A DNA stretch of 64,000 nt. It comes from Ephemerocybe angulata. Its lineage: Eukaryota > Basidiomycota > Agaricomycetes > Agaricales > Psathyrellaceae. Every line of letters starts with the position of its first letter. The stretch's first letter is position 1. The position numbers were made by a program, and so were the translations under genes. Location of the stretch: NCBI GenBank assembly GCA_013368325.1, contig JAACJK010000168.1:248001-312000 (forward strand), read 5' to 3'. Positions 34,106-45,043 of this stretch are shown piece after piece. The notes beneath the pieces are model-generated. The model saw nothing but the letters and a program-made list of their open reading frames with translations, was not told the origin of the DNA and made no database searches.

Positions 34106-35877
34106 TTAATCAACAATTGGGTTCGCCCCAGCACCAGCTTCCTCATCCCGCCCAGCTCTCCCTCCTTCGCCAGCCCTTCTACGACCCAACCCGTGGAACT
34201 GCACCATCTCCCGAGGGACCTGATTAATCTCAGGCTCGTAGTCACTATCTTCGGTATTCTCGCTGGGACTGGGAGGGTCGAATAGGATTGATGAGATGGC
34301 GGTGCGTACGGCGGGATCTTCTGTCTTGCGAATTTCGACGAGGAGGCGACATGCGAGGACGGGGATCGCGGTTTGGAACATGCTAGGTGGGGATGAGTGA
34401 CCAGGTACCATGCAATTTGAGTCCGGTACGTACATGCTGAAAGCACTGTGGAGGCGAGTATGAGTCGTTTTTAGTGGGGTTCTGGGAGCAGGACTGCACT
34501 TACTATCCGGGGAGGTTTAGATCGTTTTCCTGAGAGATAAGCGTAAAATTGTGCTATTGGCTTAGATTGAACGTTGCTCACTGTTCTAAGGGTCACGGCC
34601 AGAGCAGTTCCAAGTCGCAGCGCTGATAATTCTCAATTAAAACGACGTCGGCTGGGATATTGGGGAGACATACCGACAAATGATAGAATATATATACCAC
34701 TATCCCGACGCACGGTTTCGAACAAGGTACCGGTCTGCTTTCTGTATCGCACCGAAAAGATATACAGTGCTAAGACAGATAAAACTGATTTGGAGTCGCG
34801 TGAATAGGCTATCAGCTCTCGAGTACTTCAAGTGAGAGGACGCACAGGGTACCCCGAAATGCGGTACTCACAGATAGCCTTTGCTAAGGCGACGTAGCCT
34901 GCCTTCTTGTTTGCCAGAACAATATCTGGTGATGATATCCCCGCCCAGGTGCACGAGTATCCCAGTTCTCTTTCGACTTGAGAAAGGGGCAGTGCTGGTG
35001 ACCAGAGATTCAGATGAACGAAAACGCAGATAGTTCGCGGACTGCAACGTACCGCGCGAAAGGTATTCACCATACCGCAAGCTGGGTATCGAGTCCCCCA
35101 GAGTCATGGCCTACTCATGTGAGAATGCCGACAAAATGATTTGAATGCATTTACCGTATAGACCGCGACTAATAGCCCGACGTATAAGCGGCGTGCGTTT
35201 AGAAGTGCAAAGAGGCAGATTAGGAGAGCCACTACAACAGAGATTGCGGACTTTTTCAGAGGCTGGACAGTTACGAGGTAAACATGCGGATATCTCACCT
35301 TCGGATGCGAGAATGCTAGTGAACGAGGTGGCTGAAGTCGTTACAGTCAGGGTCTGGTCGTTTTGATGATATTAGTACTTACTTGTCTGGAAGGCCAGCC
35401 ACAAATTCGTGCAGACCTAAAGAGAGTTAGATCAGTTCCCCAGTGATGCGATATGATGGAAGTGCTTTACCTTTGGGGTCAGATTTATGTATACTCTCGT
35501 ATTAACTGCACAGAAGAGATCAGTCTAGTTCATACAAGTATGGACGCGATATTAGGGCTCACTCACCGAGTACTGTAGCCATGAAGAACAGAGGCACGTA
35601 TCGAATGAAAACATACAAAATCTTGCCCGCCCGCCACTTTTGTGGCCACATTATGTTGACCTGCGCAGAAAGACTATCCATCAATTGTGCGGCCCATTGA
35701 CACAGGAAGATGTCACTGTACCTCCTCCGACAATGTAGTGGTGTAGTAGTAGACCTGATAATATCAAGAAACATTAAGGTGAAGTCCGAAGTGATACGAT
35801 GGCCAACTTACATAGATCGTGTGCAAGGCGACTATCCATTTACGATCAGCGCCACGGTCGACCTTGGTATTCGTCAT
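34106..35877 (-). CDS. DUF6533-type multi-pass membrane protein
   Basis: The 5' exons chain cleanly: 35877-35812, 35754-35722, 35660-35567, 35505-35471, 35416-35383, 35331-35299 and 35231-35154. They read MTNTKVDRGADRKWIVALH..., then VYYYTTTLSEEVNIMWPQKW, RAGKILYVFIRYVPLFFMATV, NLWLAFQT and VALLICLFALLNARRLYVGL. The TLSEEVNIMWPQKWRAGKILY block is the hallmark of DUF6533, a seven-helix-like family amplified in Agaricomycetes. Exons between 35107 and 34435 were not resolved. The last exon (MFQTAIPVLACRLLVEIRKT... to the stop at 34106) has the expected family C-terminus with an acidic tail. A second possible start, MSLTPAQIARLTQ at 36019, cannot be spliced in frame and was not used. Function of the family is unknown. 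Confidence 0.75.
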
Positions 35878-36019
35878 GGATCAACATACGATCTGTGTAC
35901 TACAGCAGCGCGTCAGCATTGTTTCAGGATCCGACGCAGACTAGGGAACCCACCTCTAATTTCAATGATGCTGAAGCAACCTGAGTCAGTCTTGCGATTT
36001 GTGCCGGTGTCAAGCTCAT

Positions 36020-39000
36020 AATGCTTGCTGCGTGTCTCAAGAAAACGAGGGTAGAACGGAAGTAGAACGAAGACGGGCTCTTACTGGGAGCATATCTTTA
36101 GAACTATATACTGATTGGTACCCAGATAGTACGGGCACAATATGGAGATTTTCATCGATCCCAGCACTTCCAAGCACAGGATTTCCGTACATTAGCTGTT
36201 GGTTACGGCACCCCGGTAGAATCCTGGAACGAAGATCAAAACGAGAGGCGATCCACCCCTTATCCCCACCGCTATGCTGTGATCGCCCATGGTCTATGTC
36301 CGTGTATGAGGATTCAGGGATTTGGTCTGAGGGTATATTCATTGTCCGATGCCCGGATATCGATGCGAGTGCATTCTTCGGTGATGGTACAAGACGGCCC
36401 AAGGAGTGATTCGCGCACTCAGTGCGCTCTGAGCAGCTCTGTGCGTTTCTGAGTCCTTTGACAAGACCCTTCAGTCACATATTGCGGAGAACATCCGAAG
36501 AGTCAGGGCAGTCTTGATCATTATCATAATAATAACGTACCCGGGGCTTCTCTAGTATGTTACAGCCTGTAAGTCCAGGATCCCCGCTGTGTGCGTCGGC
36601 TCCGATCAAAGAATCGTATAAGAGCTTCGATTGTCTTTTGTGCGCGCCTAAAGGGGGGTTGCTTTCCCCGTGCGCCTAAAAGCAGGCTGCGATCCTAGCG
36701 GGGCTTGGCGCTTAGAGAACTCTCAAGATAGGGATACAGAATTGGATACATCTACGCGCCAAGGGAGGCGAACGGAGAGATTAGATTAGATGGCGGGAAG
36801 TGATGGGATCATCATCACATCGCGCCAGCGAGGGGAGGGAATTTGAACTGGAACCTTTGCCTTCGACGCTCAACCCACCATGGATCCTGTCTCTAATGGG
36901 TGAAGCTGACCACTGGCGAAACTATGTCAACCGCAGCCACCACTCGTTCGAAAGAGGGCGCTTGCGGGACGCTCAAGGGAGAAAGGGCGGTGGATTGAAA
37001 GGAGGACGTCCTGAAACTTCCAAGTGAGCATTCTTCAATATCTACGCTGCTCTACCAAGTGTTGAGAACCTTTAGTCGCGTACCAGGTTATGCCAGCACC
37101 GAATACATCTCTGCCGTTTATCCGAAGCGACCTGCACGATCTTGACGCAAGTCGAGACGTACCTCGGATTCTCCGTCCGAAGCGCCCAGCGTATCTGCAT
37201 CCGCGACTGTGTTACTCGCCTGCCCCCGGCCCACTCGTGGTGCGACAAGTGAAGCCATGCAAGTTTGAAGAGTGTGTTTGAGGAGTGTTTGGATGGGCGA
37301 TATCATATGACGGCCGAATGGATCGAAGAGTGGCACAGGTGAGGCAACGCTTTATCTACTTGGCCATTCACCTCCCCGCCGCTTTGGTGCGTTCCTACGT
37401 TCGTCTCCAGGCCACCTCCACAACAACCGCTCAAACCTTCCATACCGTCCCGCCCGACGCTCCAATGCTGGCCCTCAACGTCTACCACCACCCCTCGGAC
37501 CTCTAGCATTCTCTCTCGCGCATCTTTCGATAAAGTGCCTACAGACTTCCCCAACATGAGGATGTCGCGCGCCGCTGAAGGTCGTGATGCTGACTGGGCG
37601 CGCCTCTGTCCACCTTCCCTACTTCTAGCCTTTGGTTTGTGTCGTCGCTTGCTCTCTATCTCGGTGAAGTTCCGGAGGATCTTTGTGCGAAAGCTGGCTC
37701 GTGTTTGGATAGCACTCGCTCGGGAGCTTAGGGCGAATCGAAGTCGCCCGTTACCCATCCCTACGTTCTCCCCTACGTTCTCCCGCCGCTCAAGGTCTCA
37801 CCCATGGGGGTCACGTAGCCGAGATTGACCGGCCATCGATCGTAGTCCCGCCTTTCTGATTGGCGTCCCCTTGCCCATTCGCTCGCCCGACGCTTCATAC
37901 CACATTGAGCGTCACCGCCTCTACTACGACCGTCCTGCTTACCTGCCGCCCGAAGACTCATTCTGAGTGGTTGGGCACAGGCTCACGCACGTTCAAATCA
38001 TGGCATCTCGCCTTCCCCCCTTTCGTTGCCGTTTCACGAATCGCCTGGGCGTGAAGCTTGATTATCGATATGTGAAGGTTAGAGAGCGAGGGGGCCTTCC
38101 AGTCTGAGGTGCCGAGCGAGGAACCTGGGTATCCAAGTGTGTATTTGCGGCCCCAATTTACTGTGAACTCGGAGCTAACATGAGCGTAGACTAACCCATA
38201 CTCCATGTATATCATACCCCTAGTTCAATGAATGGCGGCGTACACCGTATTCCCCGCCCAACTCCCGCGTATTTCTAGCCCCGACCCTTCACCCCAGAGC
38301 CCTTCAAGAGCAGGTTCAGGCGCATAGTGACTCCGGAAGAACACGTACACAATGCGGAAGCGGCTCGACACACTGACTGTCCCCGGTCGTAAACCACAGT
38401 GAAGACGAGCATTTCGAAACTGGATTAGGGGCAGAAGGATCATTTACAGGTGCGGATACTATAGCGGCTCTCTATGCAGTATTAAGCATACTAGCCGCTA
38501 CTACTTAGATGATGGATGGTGACTACAGCCTACGTCAACCATAAACGTCGACCTTTGCTCGCTCCATGGTTTTTCAGAACCTAGTTTGATGAGAAAGGAT
38601 GGGCCAGTGGGACGAGTGCGATTACCTTCAGCGCTTCGTTCGCCGTTACGCTCTGCCGCACAGCAAGTTGACCACAGGCTGGGACTGGCGTGCCCACGGT
38701 GGGTGCGACAGCGAAAGGGACTCGATGATTTAGGTGCGCCTTTCACGTTCTCTCTCCTGCGCCGTAACCTCTCCTGCGCCGAACCTGTAGTAATTCGAGA
38801 GCAGGATGACTGACCTCTCGAGATGTATATGGTCGTTACACGGATACCACTTCATTGATCTTCCGACACGCCCTGTCGTGAGTTTCGCCCTACTTGCTGA
38901 ATGAAATCTAGCGTGAACTGGCGTGCTGAAATTCTCTCCACCGCTCACGGCGCGGTTTTGCGTCTCTCATCTACGGGTGTCGCATAGCTCAACCTTGCCA

Positions 39001-40251
39001 GCAATCGCGGTCGCGCTTTTCTATCTGGTGTCCCCAGATCCCACTCGCTCGCCCGACGCTTCATCCTACTGCTTCGCTTCTGTTGCCCAGAGCCCTCTGC
39101 CCTCCTTTTCGTCTCTGAACCTCTTCCTTCAGCTCTTGCATTCAAACGCTAATTGCTGTTCCCCCCGCGTGTGCTCTCTGCATCGCTGGTTTTCACTCCC
39201 CTTCACGAACGCATCGATCCGGGTTGAGTTTGAAGGGCGGAGGTCTGGCGGTTGGCAGCATGCAGGTTTTGCGCGTTCGGTTCGGGCGTTTGGGTGCGGT
39301 GAGGATGGAGGACGGGTGACAGGCTTGGTGTTTGAGGAGGTAATTGGAAATGCTAGCGAAGGTTTTTTCGGTGAATATGCCTGCTACCGATGCAACGAAC
39401 GGGTCGATAAGTGTGAGTTGTGGGGAAGGGGAGAGTCTGAAAGGTATCAGTTGTTGATGGGATCTTATCTTATCTTAGCATGGTCTGTCCCTTCGTTTGA
39501 TACTCCTTGTTCTCAACTTCCACCAAGTATACCAAACATGAGCCCAGATTTGTCCACACTGTCCGAATATTCTCAAGTCTCAAGGTATGCCGTTGAATTT
39601 GATTTGATACCCTTGGACCGCAGTATTGAATTGGGACAATTGGTATTCAGAGCGCAGGTCTGGGGCTTGCAGCTTGACGACTACAACTCTCAATATGGCC
39701 GCCCTCGACCTCAGCGGTCATTTAGCCAAGTTCTCATTTCACTCAGGCTTTCTATCCGGTTAAGTAGTCTGCATGTCACAAACACAATGATGTTGATGGT
39801 TACCGTTCTTCTAGTTGCGTCACCACACCATACAGAAGCAGACATATGAGCACATATATGAGGACACATGGACTCAAAAGTATCCGACCATCGAAATCCA
39901 GGTATAGCGCCCAACGCTGGACACCCTCCTCCTCCTCATCCAAGTTATCCCTTCCCACTCCATATCCCTTCCTAAGCACTCCATATCCCTTCCTAAGCAC
40001 TCCATATCCCTTCCCAAGTACACCACATCCTTTCCCACTCCATCAGGCGAAGTCAAGAAGGCTTTGCTTTGATCACCCAACGGCATCCCTTGACCGTATA
40101 TAACACCTATCCAGCCTTTGGATCACCCCTGCCTCGAGTTGCGCCAGAAAAGGGATACCACTGCACAGCCAACCCCATCTAAACAGTCATAAGACTTTCC
40201 TAGTCCGGGAACTATCCACAGGTTCGACGTTCCCCACCTCGAATTACCACC
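36020..40251. other. 4.2-kb region without a convincing gene
   Basis: A 308-codon open frame at 38923-39849 has no motif and biased composition and is probably chance. Two stretches (about 37800-37905 and 38965-39065) share GCTCGCCCGACGCTTCAT and similar context, suggesting an old dispersed repeat. ATTAGATTAGAT...GATGGGATCA occurs near 36782. No RNA gene was recognised. Confidence 0.4.
39950..40045 (+). repeat. Minisatellite, unit about ACTCCATATCCCTTCCTAAGC
   Basis: Roughly four to five tandem copies of a 21-base unit (CTTCC(C/T)A(A/C)...CTCCATATCC), with the last copies diverged. It lies about 200 bases upstream of the gene at 40252. Confidence 0.75.
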
Positions 40252-41631
40252 ATGGATACTACGACACGGAGCACGAGCACCACGACGGCGGACCCAAATG
40301 GCGCGACCTCCAGTCCCGCAACCGCTACGAACACGACTGCCACCCCCGCGCTCGTACCCGAGGCGGCCCCTCGCTTCGACACGAGCTCGGCCAATGCGAC
40401 CTACGCAAACATTACCATCGATTCCTTCTCCCCGCTCATCGTCTACGATCCTCCCATGGCCGTCGGCACAGGCGCGTGGCACACCCCTATCACAGACTCG
40501 AGACTCTCCGAAATCGGTCCCCTCTCCCAGCGCAATTGGCACCTCGGGACATACATGCGGAGCGAGATGCCTAACGCCACGATCTGGATCTGGTTTGAGG
40601 GCTCCGAGCTGTACCTGTATGGTGACCGGGGGCCATCGTATGGTGCGTTCTCGGTTCAGGTTGACAGTGACACGGCGACGCAGGAGTTGCGCAGCGCGTA
40701 TACACCGGCGCAGTCTATGGGTGGATCGTCGCTGCTTGATGTTGTTAGGGGCTTATCGGAAGGTCGACATGAGGTTGGGGTGACGATTGAAGGGCCGAGG
40801 ACGGGGCCGGTGGAAGGAACTGGCTTTTTGTTGGATTATGTCGTCGTGAGACAGAGGGTTGGGACGGGGCAGCCTAAGATATCGGATGTGCGGGGTGCAG
40901 ATTTGGAGAAGTTGAGTTCCTGGAAGGCATGGACGAAGGACGAGGTGACGGTGCAGCAAGGGCAAAATGTGACCCAGACCAAGACAATCGTTTCATCGAG
41001 TGCTAAGGGCGAAAGTTTGACGTATTCGTTTAGCAATGGTATGTACATTATTCCTTCTTACTCGCCCTAGAGTACTAACATTTCTATCTGATTCATAGCT
41101 ACGGCGGTCCAGGTATACGGTACACGAAACGCTACGCATGGCACCTACAGTGTCTCACTCACCTCCTCCTCACCCTCCGTCGTCGGGAGCACGACCTTCT
41201 ACAACGGAAGCTTCCCTTGCGACCTCCCCAGCCGGACTAACAATCTTACAAGCTGCGAATGGCGCGGAAGTGTCCTCAAACATGCGGCTGCGAACCTCGA
41301 TCCGGCAGCAAACTACACGCTGAAGCTGGAGAACACGGATGTCAGCGGTGGAGGGCGAATTTTCGATGTGGATCTCATCAGGACGTTCGGCGGGAATGGG
41401 GTTGTCTTGGAACCTGGCTCGCTTGCACCAGGAGGATCAGGGCTGAATGTAGGTAGTGGGTCCGGTGGTGGTACGGTGGATGGTGGAGGCAGTGGATCCA
41501 ATGGTGGTGCGTCCGGTGGTGGCACACAGAACGGGGCGCTTAGAGCAGATGCAATGGGTTCGAGCTTCGCGTTGGTGGTTTTGGTGTGGTGTCTTCTGTT
41601 CAGGGACGCTTTTGGGCTCGGGAGTCTGTAG
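40252..41631 (+). CDS. Probable cell-surface beta-sandwich protein with Gly-rich stalk and hydrophobic C-terminus, 439 aa
   Basis: Exons 40252-41038 and 41099-41631 (intron 60 nt) give exactly 440 codons. After a Thr/Ser/Ala-rich N-terminus, two similar modules follow. Each has the pattern of agaric galactose-binding-like jelly rolls: DSFSPLIVYDPP...W, then IWIWFEGSELYLYGDRGPSYG and FLLDYVVVR in the first, and AVQVYGTRNATHGTYSVSL and FYNGSFPC...YTLKLENTD in the second. A Gly/Ser stalk (residues about 395-415) leads to a hydrophobic C-terminus (SFALVVLVWCLLF), as in a GPI signal or membrane anchor. No signal peptide is visible at this start, so an upstream exon may be missing. Ligand unknown. 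Confidence 0.75.
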
Positions 41632-42312
41632 CCTTGAGTAATTTAACCAACTATGTGGAAATCCGATTGTTTCGAGCTTGTTGAGGAGGTAATTCAGCAC
41701 TGAAGCGCCCGGCCCGGAACCGAGAAGCGCTGGCCTAGTCGGCCGCCGGTGGTCCCACGGGTCCATAATAGTCACCGTCCCGGTTGTGCTGTGAGCTTCG
41801 ATCATTCCGCCTCTCTTTCGTACACTCATCTCAGCTTGCCGGCACTCCTTCCTCACTCCTGTTGAGCTACCTAGGACTGGGCTCTACGACATTGCACACT
41901 GCCAGCCAATGGAAAACTACCAGCCCGCCAAGGAACCGTCATATGGATACCTTTCCTAACGGACTCGTTACCCTTTCAACGATTTTCACTTGAGGCCTAC
42001 ACGAAACGATACACGTGGCGAGGCTGAAGCAGTCGATATTTGAATATGCTCTGGGAGATTAGACATATCGCAGTATCCCAGAGCCACATGAAGCCCTCAG
42101 CGGGCCAGTCAGGTACCCCTGGTATGCACCAAGCCTCGCTAAAGTTCTTGACGCGCGTCGCAGCTTGGTCGCAGCTGAATTTCTGAACTTAGCAGTGGCA
42201 AGCTACGAAGTTAGCAGAGTGATCATTAGTATGCCGCTACAGCATGTGGTTCTTACGGTTTTGGATACCTTGGTGAGCTTTCTATCCGCATTACACTTGG
42301 GTTAAGAATAGT
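41632..42312. other. Intergenic region; nothing recognised
   Basis: No coding, repeat or RNA feature could be supported between the anchored protein gene and the duplicated segment. Confidence 0.4.
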
Positions 42313-43260
42313 TTCGGAGGCATGTTGAAGAACAGGTTTGTAACATACAGGAAAATTTGGGGAAAATTTGGGGGCAAACTGAGAGTTCTACGTGGCCCGC
42401 CTATGGTTGGGCGGGGTTGTTAGCGGACGACCACCCCGAATGGTTACATCTCCGCCTCTGTCACACCCAATCCCGACCCAGTGGTCATCGCAAAACCAAA
42501 TGGTTATGTCACACCCACCACCCCATAGTTATAATTAACGCGTTGTCAGCACTCTGCCTTAATTGTATCGTGACCCTTCCTAATCAACTCGCTAATTTTG
42601 AAGTGATCCGGAAACCTGGCCAACTGACCCCCACCCTTTCCCATGTACAAGGTGTGGATCTTTTTGCTACGATCCCACCGGCCGTCTTGCGCGATGGCGA
42701 CTCTGACTTTGGCAGACGTGTCTTCACTGTCGAACCATTTATAGAACTGTTTTCCGCCCCCAATGACATTCAAGGATACGGTTTCTCTTGCTTCGAGCTC
42801 GTTTGAATCGTCCAGAGATAACGCGCGTTGGGTGTAGACGGTTGCAGCATTCTCGAGGAAGGCACGGAGTGAGGGGTGGAACGGTACGTCGATAGTGCTG
42901 CGCGCAGCAAACCCGAGGTCGCGCTTTGAGTGGTAGTCGACGCCGGAGCGAACGTCTAGGTCATCGTAGTCCTATGGGCCAGAGAATGTCAATGGGACAC
43001 GCATCATATCAACCTGACTCGAGGCACAATCTGGAGAGTACTCACGGCATATGCGTATGCGAATGTTAGTAGGTATGAACTCCCCATGAGGACGCCGAAT
43101 AGACTTGCGATGTTAAGCTTCATATTGAACAGGGAGCGATTGCGGATGACTGTGACGAAATAGAGAGCAATAAGGATAGTTCAGTGCCTTATATATGTCC
43201 ATATTCCATCGGAGAATCCTAAGCTCCTTGGGGTCGTTTAAGCGCCGGATGCATAATAAA
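42313..43260. repeat. Segmental duplication, copy 2 (partner 32205-33068)
   Basis: Same order and orientation as copy 1, about 10.1 kb away. It differs by scattered substitutions and by an extra block of about 70 bases near 42470-42540, beyond the gene's stop codon. Confidence 0.88.
42546..43123 (-). CDS. Small secreted protein, 167 aa (paralogue 2)
   Basis: Exons 43123-43046 and 42971-42546 total 168 codons including the stop. It is nearly identical to the gene at 32370-32950 except for a handful of substitutions. Examples are FGVLMGSSYLLTFAYAYA in the signal peptide, a Glu-to-Lys change near YHSKRD, and a C-terminus one residue shorter (IKAEC). Both copies keep start, splice sites and stop, so both are probably expressed proteins. 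Most changes are conservative. Confidence 0.82.
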
Positions 43261-43943
43261 CTGGCGTGTGTGCGCATGGTTATGAGAACCCAATAGGTCT
43301 GTGCTACCTATCTATGTACATAGGTAAGCTGTATTCCAGTCATATGTGATTGACAGATCGCCGTCGTGGAACTTGGTGAAAGTTAATTGAGCAGGGAAAG
43401 GGCCGATGCCATGCGAACACGAAACTTCACGGATCGGAGGTGTATCCGGTCCCCACACCGGATCGCCTCTCTTTGCGGTTGCGAGGCAGAACTTGGTGCG
43501 TGCTCAAGCGCAGCTACGCACTCCCCGCTGGGCGCATTTAGCTCTCGTAAGCCACGCTATTTCATAGAAGTCCATGGAATAAATTGCAGACTGTATCGAA
43601 AAACTGCTCCCTAAATACTCTCCTAATCGCTCCTTGTGAGCTAAGTACAGAGGCGCCCATGCTGAAGCTTTATAGTGCGCACCCAGAGATTGAGACGACT
43701 GCATCTGAGGCTATCACTCGGTTGCGACATCCTATCGCGGCATGTAGTCGTTTATAGACATTCTTCCGAACTCAGTTGGCTTGTTCATCAGTCCGTTTAC
43801 GACGTGAGTAGCCATTCCCCGCACCAACGGCTATATCAAGTGTCCGGGAAAGTCTCACGAACGTATAAAGGGACGTCTCACAAAGGCTCCAGGACCAGAA
43901 CCACACACACCAGCACCCCAAATCCTCATCTAGAAAGAAGAGC
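43261..43943. other. Intergenic region between divergent paralogues
   Basis: About 820 bases separate the divergent starts of paralogues 2 and 3. I see no gene, so it probably holds both promoters. Confidence 0.4.
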
Positions 43944-44528
43944 ATGAAGTTCGCTTTCGCCCCAATCTTAGGCCTTCTCCTATGCGTCAGCACCGCGACG
44001 GCCTTCGTAGTGAGTCCCACCGACCCTTTTGCTCTGAAATCTCTCTGACGAGGCAAACTGCTTCAGGACTACGAGGAAGTCGACGGACGTTCCCTCGTTG
44101 ACAACCTCACTGTCCGGGGCGAGGCTGTCTCCATCCCATTCCAGCCATCCCTCCGCGCTTTCCTTGAAGAGGCTGTGACTGTCCACCGGAGGGCCATCGA
44201 AAGCACCAACGAGCTGGAAGCAAGGGATAGCGTTAGCCTAATGGTTGCCGTGAGATACGGAGCAGCGGCAGCGAAGATCCCCGCCCCAACGGACGAGTCG
44301 CAGTTCAGGAGGACAACAGTGCTTACCGAGGTCGTGAAGCACTTCACCGGTCGTCTTGGATTGGACCGCAGGAATGCTCCGTTCAAGCTGCTCCACGGTT
44401 TCACGGAGGTTGATTTGAGTAAGAGGCTGAACCAGGTGGAGGGACCGCAGACTGAGAAGACGACATTCTGTATTTACCCTGCGAAGGTGGACTGGAACAA
44501 GTTTTGCTACGTGCCAATTAAACAGTGA
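43944..44528 (+). CDS. Small secreted protein, 175 aa (divergent paralogue 3)
   Basis: Exons 43944-44009 and 44067-44528 total 176 codons including the stop. The signal peptide is MKFAFAPILGLLLCVSTATA. The mature start DYEEVDGRSLVD aligns with DYDDLDVRSGID of the other two. FQPSLRAFLEEAVTVHRRA and NELEARDSVSLMV match their central block. The single intron falls at the same place, right after the signal peptide. The C-terminal half has diverged fully (KRLNQVEGPQTEKTTFCIYP). So this is an older member of the family, transcribed away from paralogue 2. Confidence 0.82.
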
Positions 44529-44679
44529 TGTATTGAGATAGAGCTTCCCCATTTCATTGACCCTGTGTACCTTTATATCTACACTCTCCAAAAGATCAGA
44601 CAAGCCGCTGGAATCAACTTGAAGGCTATCCAGGATTGGGTCGTGCAGCCCTCTCAGGCTCGATCCATCGCTGCCTGCC

Positions 44680-45035
44680 AGGACCCCGGTTTATACAGCG
44701 ACACGGGCAGGTGCCAATCCGGACAAAATTCGCCGCCGTAGGCGGCGGAGCCTGGGTGCCAATCCGGACAAAATGGCGGCCAAACGCGCAAAATGCTGGG
44801 TGCTAATCCGGACAAACGGAGCCTGATTTTGGCAACCTGAGCGGAATTTTGGCGCGCCTTCGGCGCGCCGACGAAAAATAGGGCGAAAATTGCCTTTTTA
44901 GGCAATATTTCGACCTTTCGAGGGCGCTAGGCTGGGAGCGAATCCGGACAAAATCGAGCGTTTTGAGATTTCAAAATCCGGACATTGGAGGCCCTCAGCC
45001 GGATCTGGCCTTGTCGCAGTATAAACCGGGGTCCT
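44680..45035. mobile_element. MITE, 356 bp, with 8-bp target duplication and internal repeats
   Basis: The ends AGGACCCCGGTTTATAC(A/T)GCGACA are inverted copies with one mismatch. TGCCTGCC flanks both sides (44672-44679 and 45036-45043). Inside, (G)GTGCCAATCCGGACAAAAT or close variants occur at about 44710, 44755, 44799 and 44931. Short perfect hairpins also occur (GCCGCC-GTA-GGCGGC, GGCGCGCC-TTC-GGCGCGCC). No coding capacity. The 8-bp duplication is compatible with hAT. Confidence 0.88.
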
Positions 45036-45043
45036 TGCCTGCC

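Noticed and set aside
35954..36019. MSLTPAQIARLTQ... as first exon of the DUF6533 gene
   Set aside because: It looks like a typical family N-terminus, but every splice to the next exon meets a stop; the start at 35877 gives a clean chain. A missed micro-exon is possible.
38923..39849. 308-codon open frame on the plus strand
   Set aside because: Ser/Leu/Arg-rich first half, no motif, no homologue-like blocks, no introns, and overlapped by equally open antisense frames; most likely chance.
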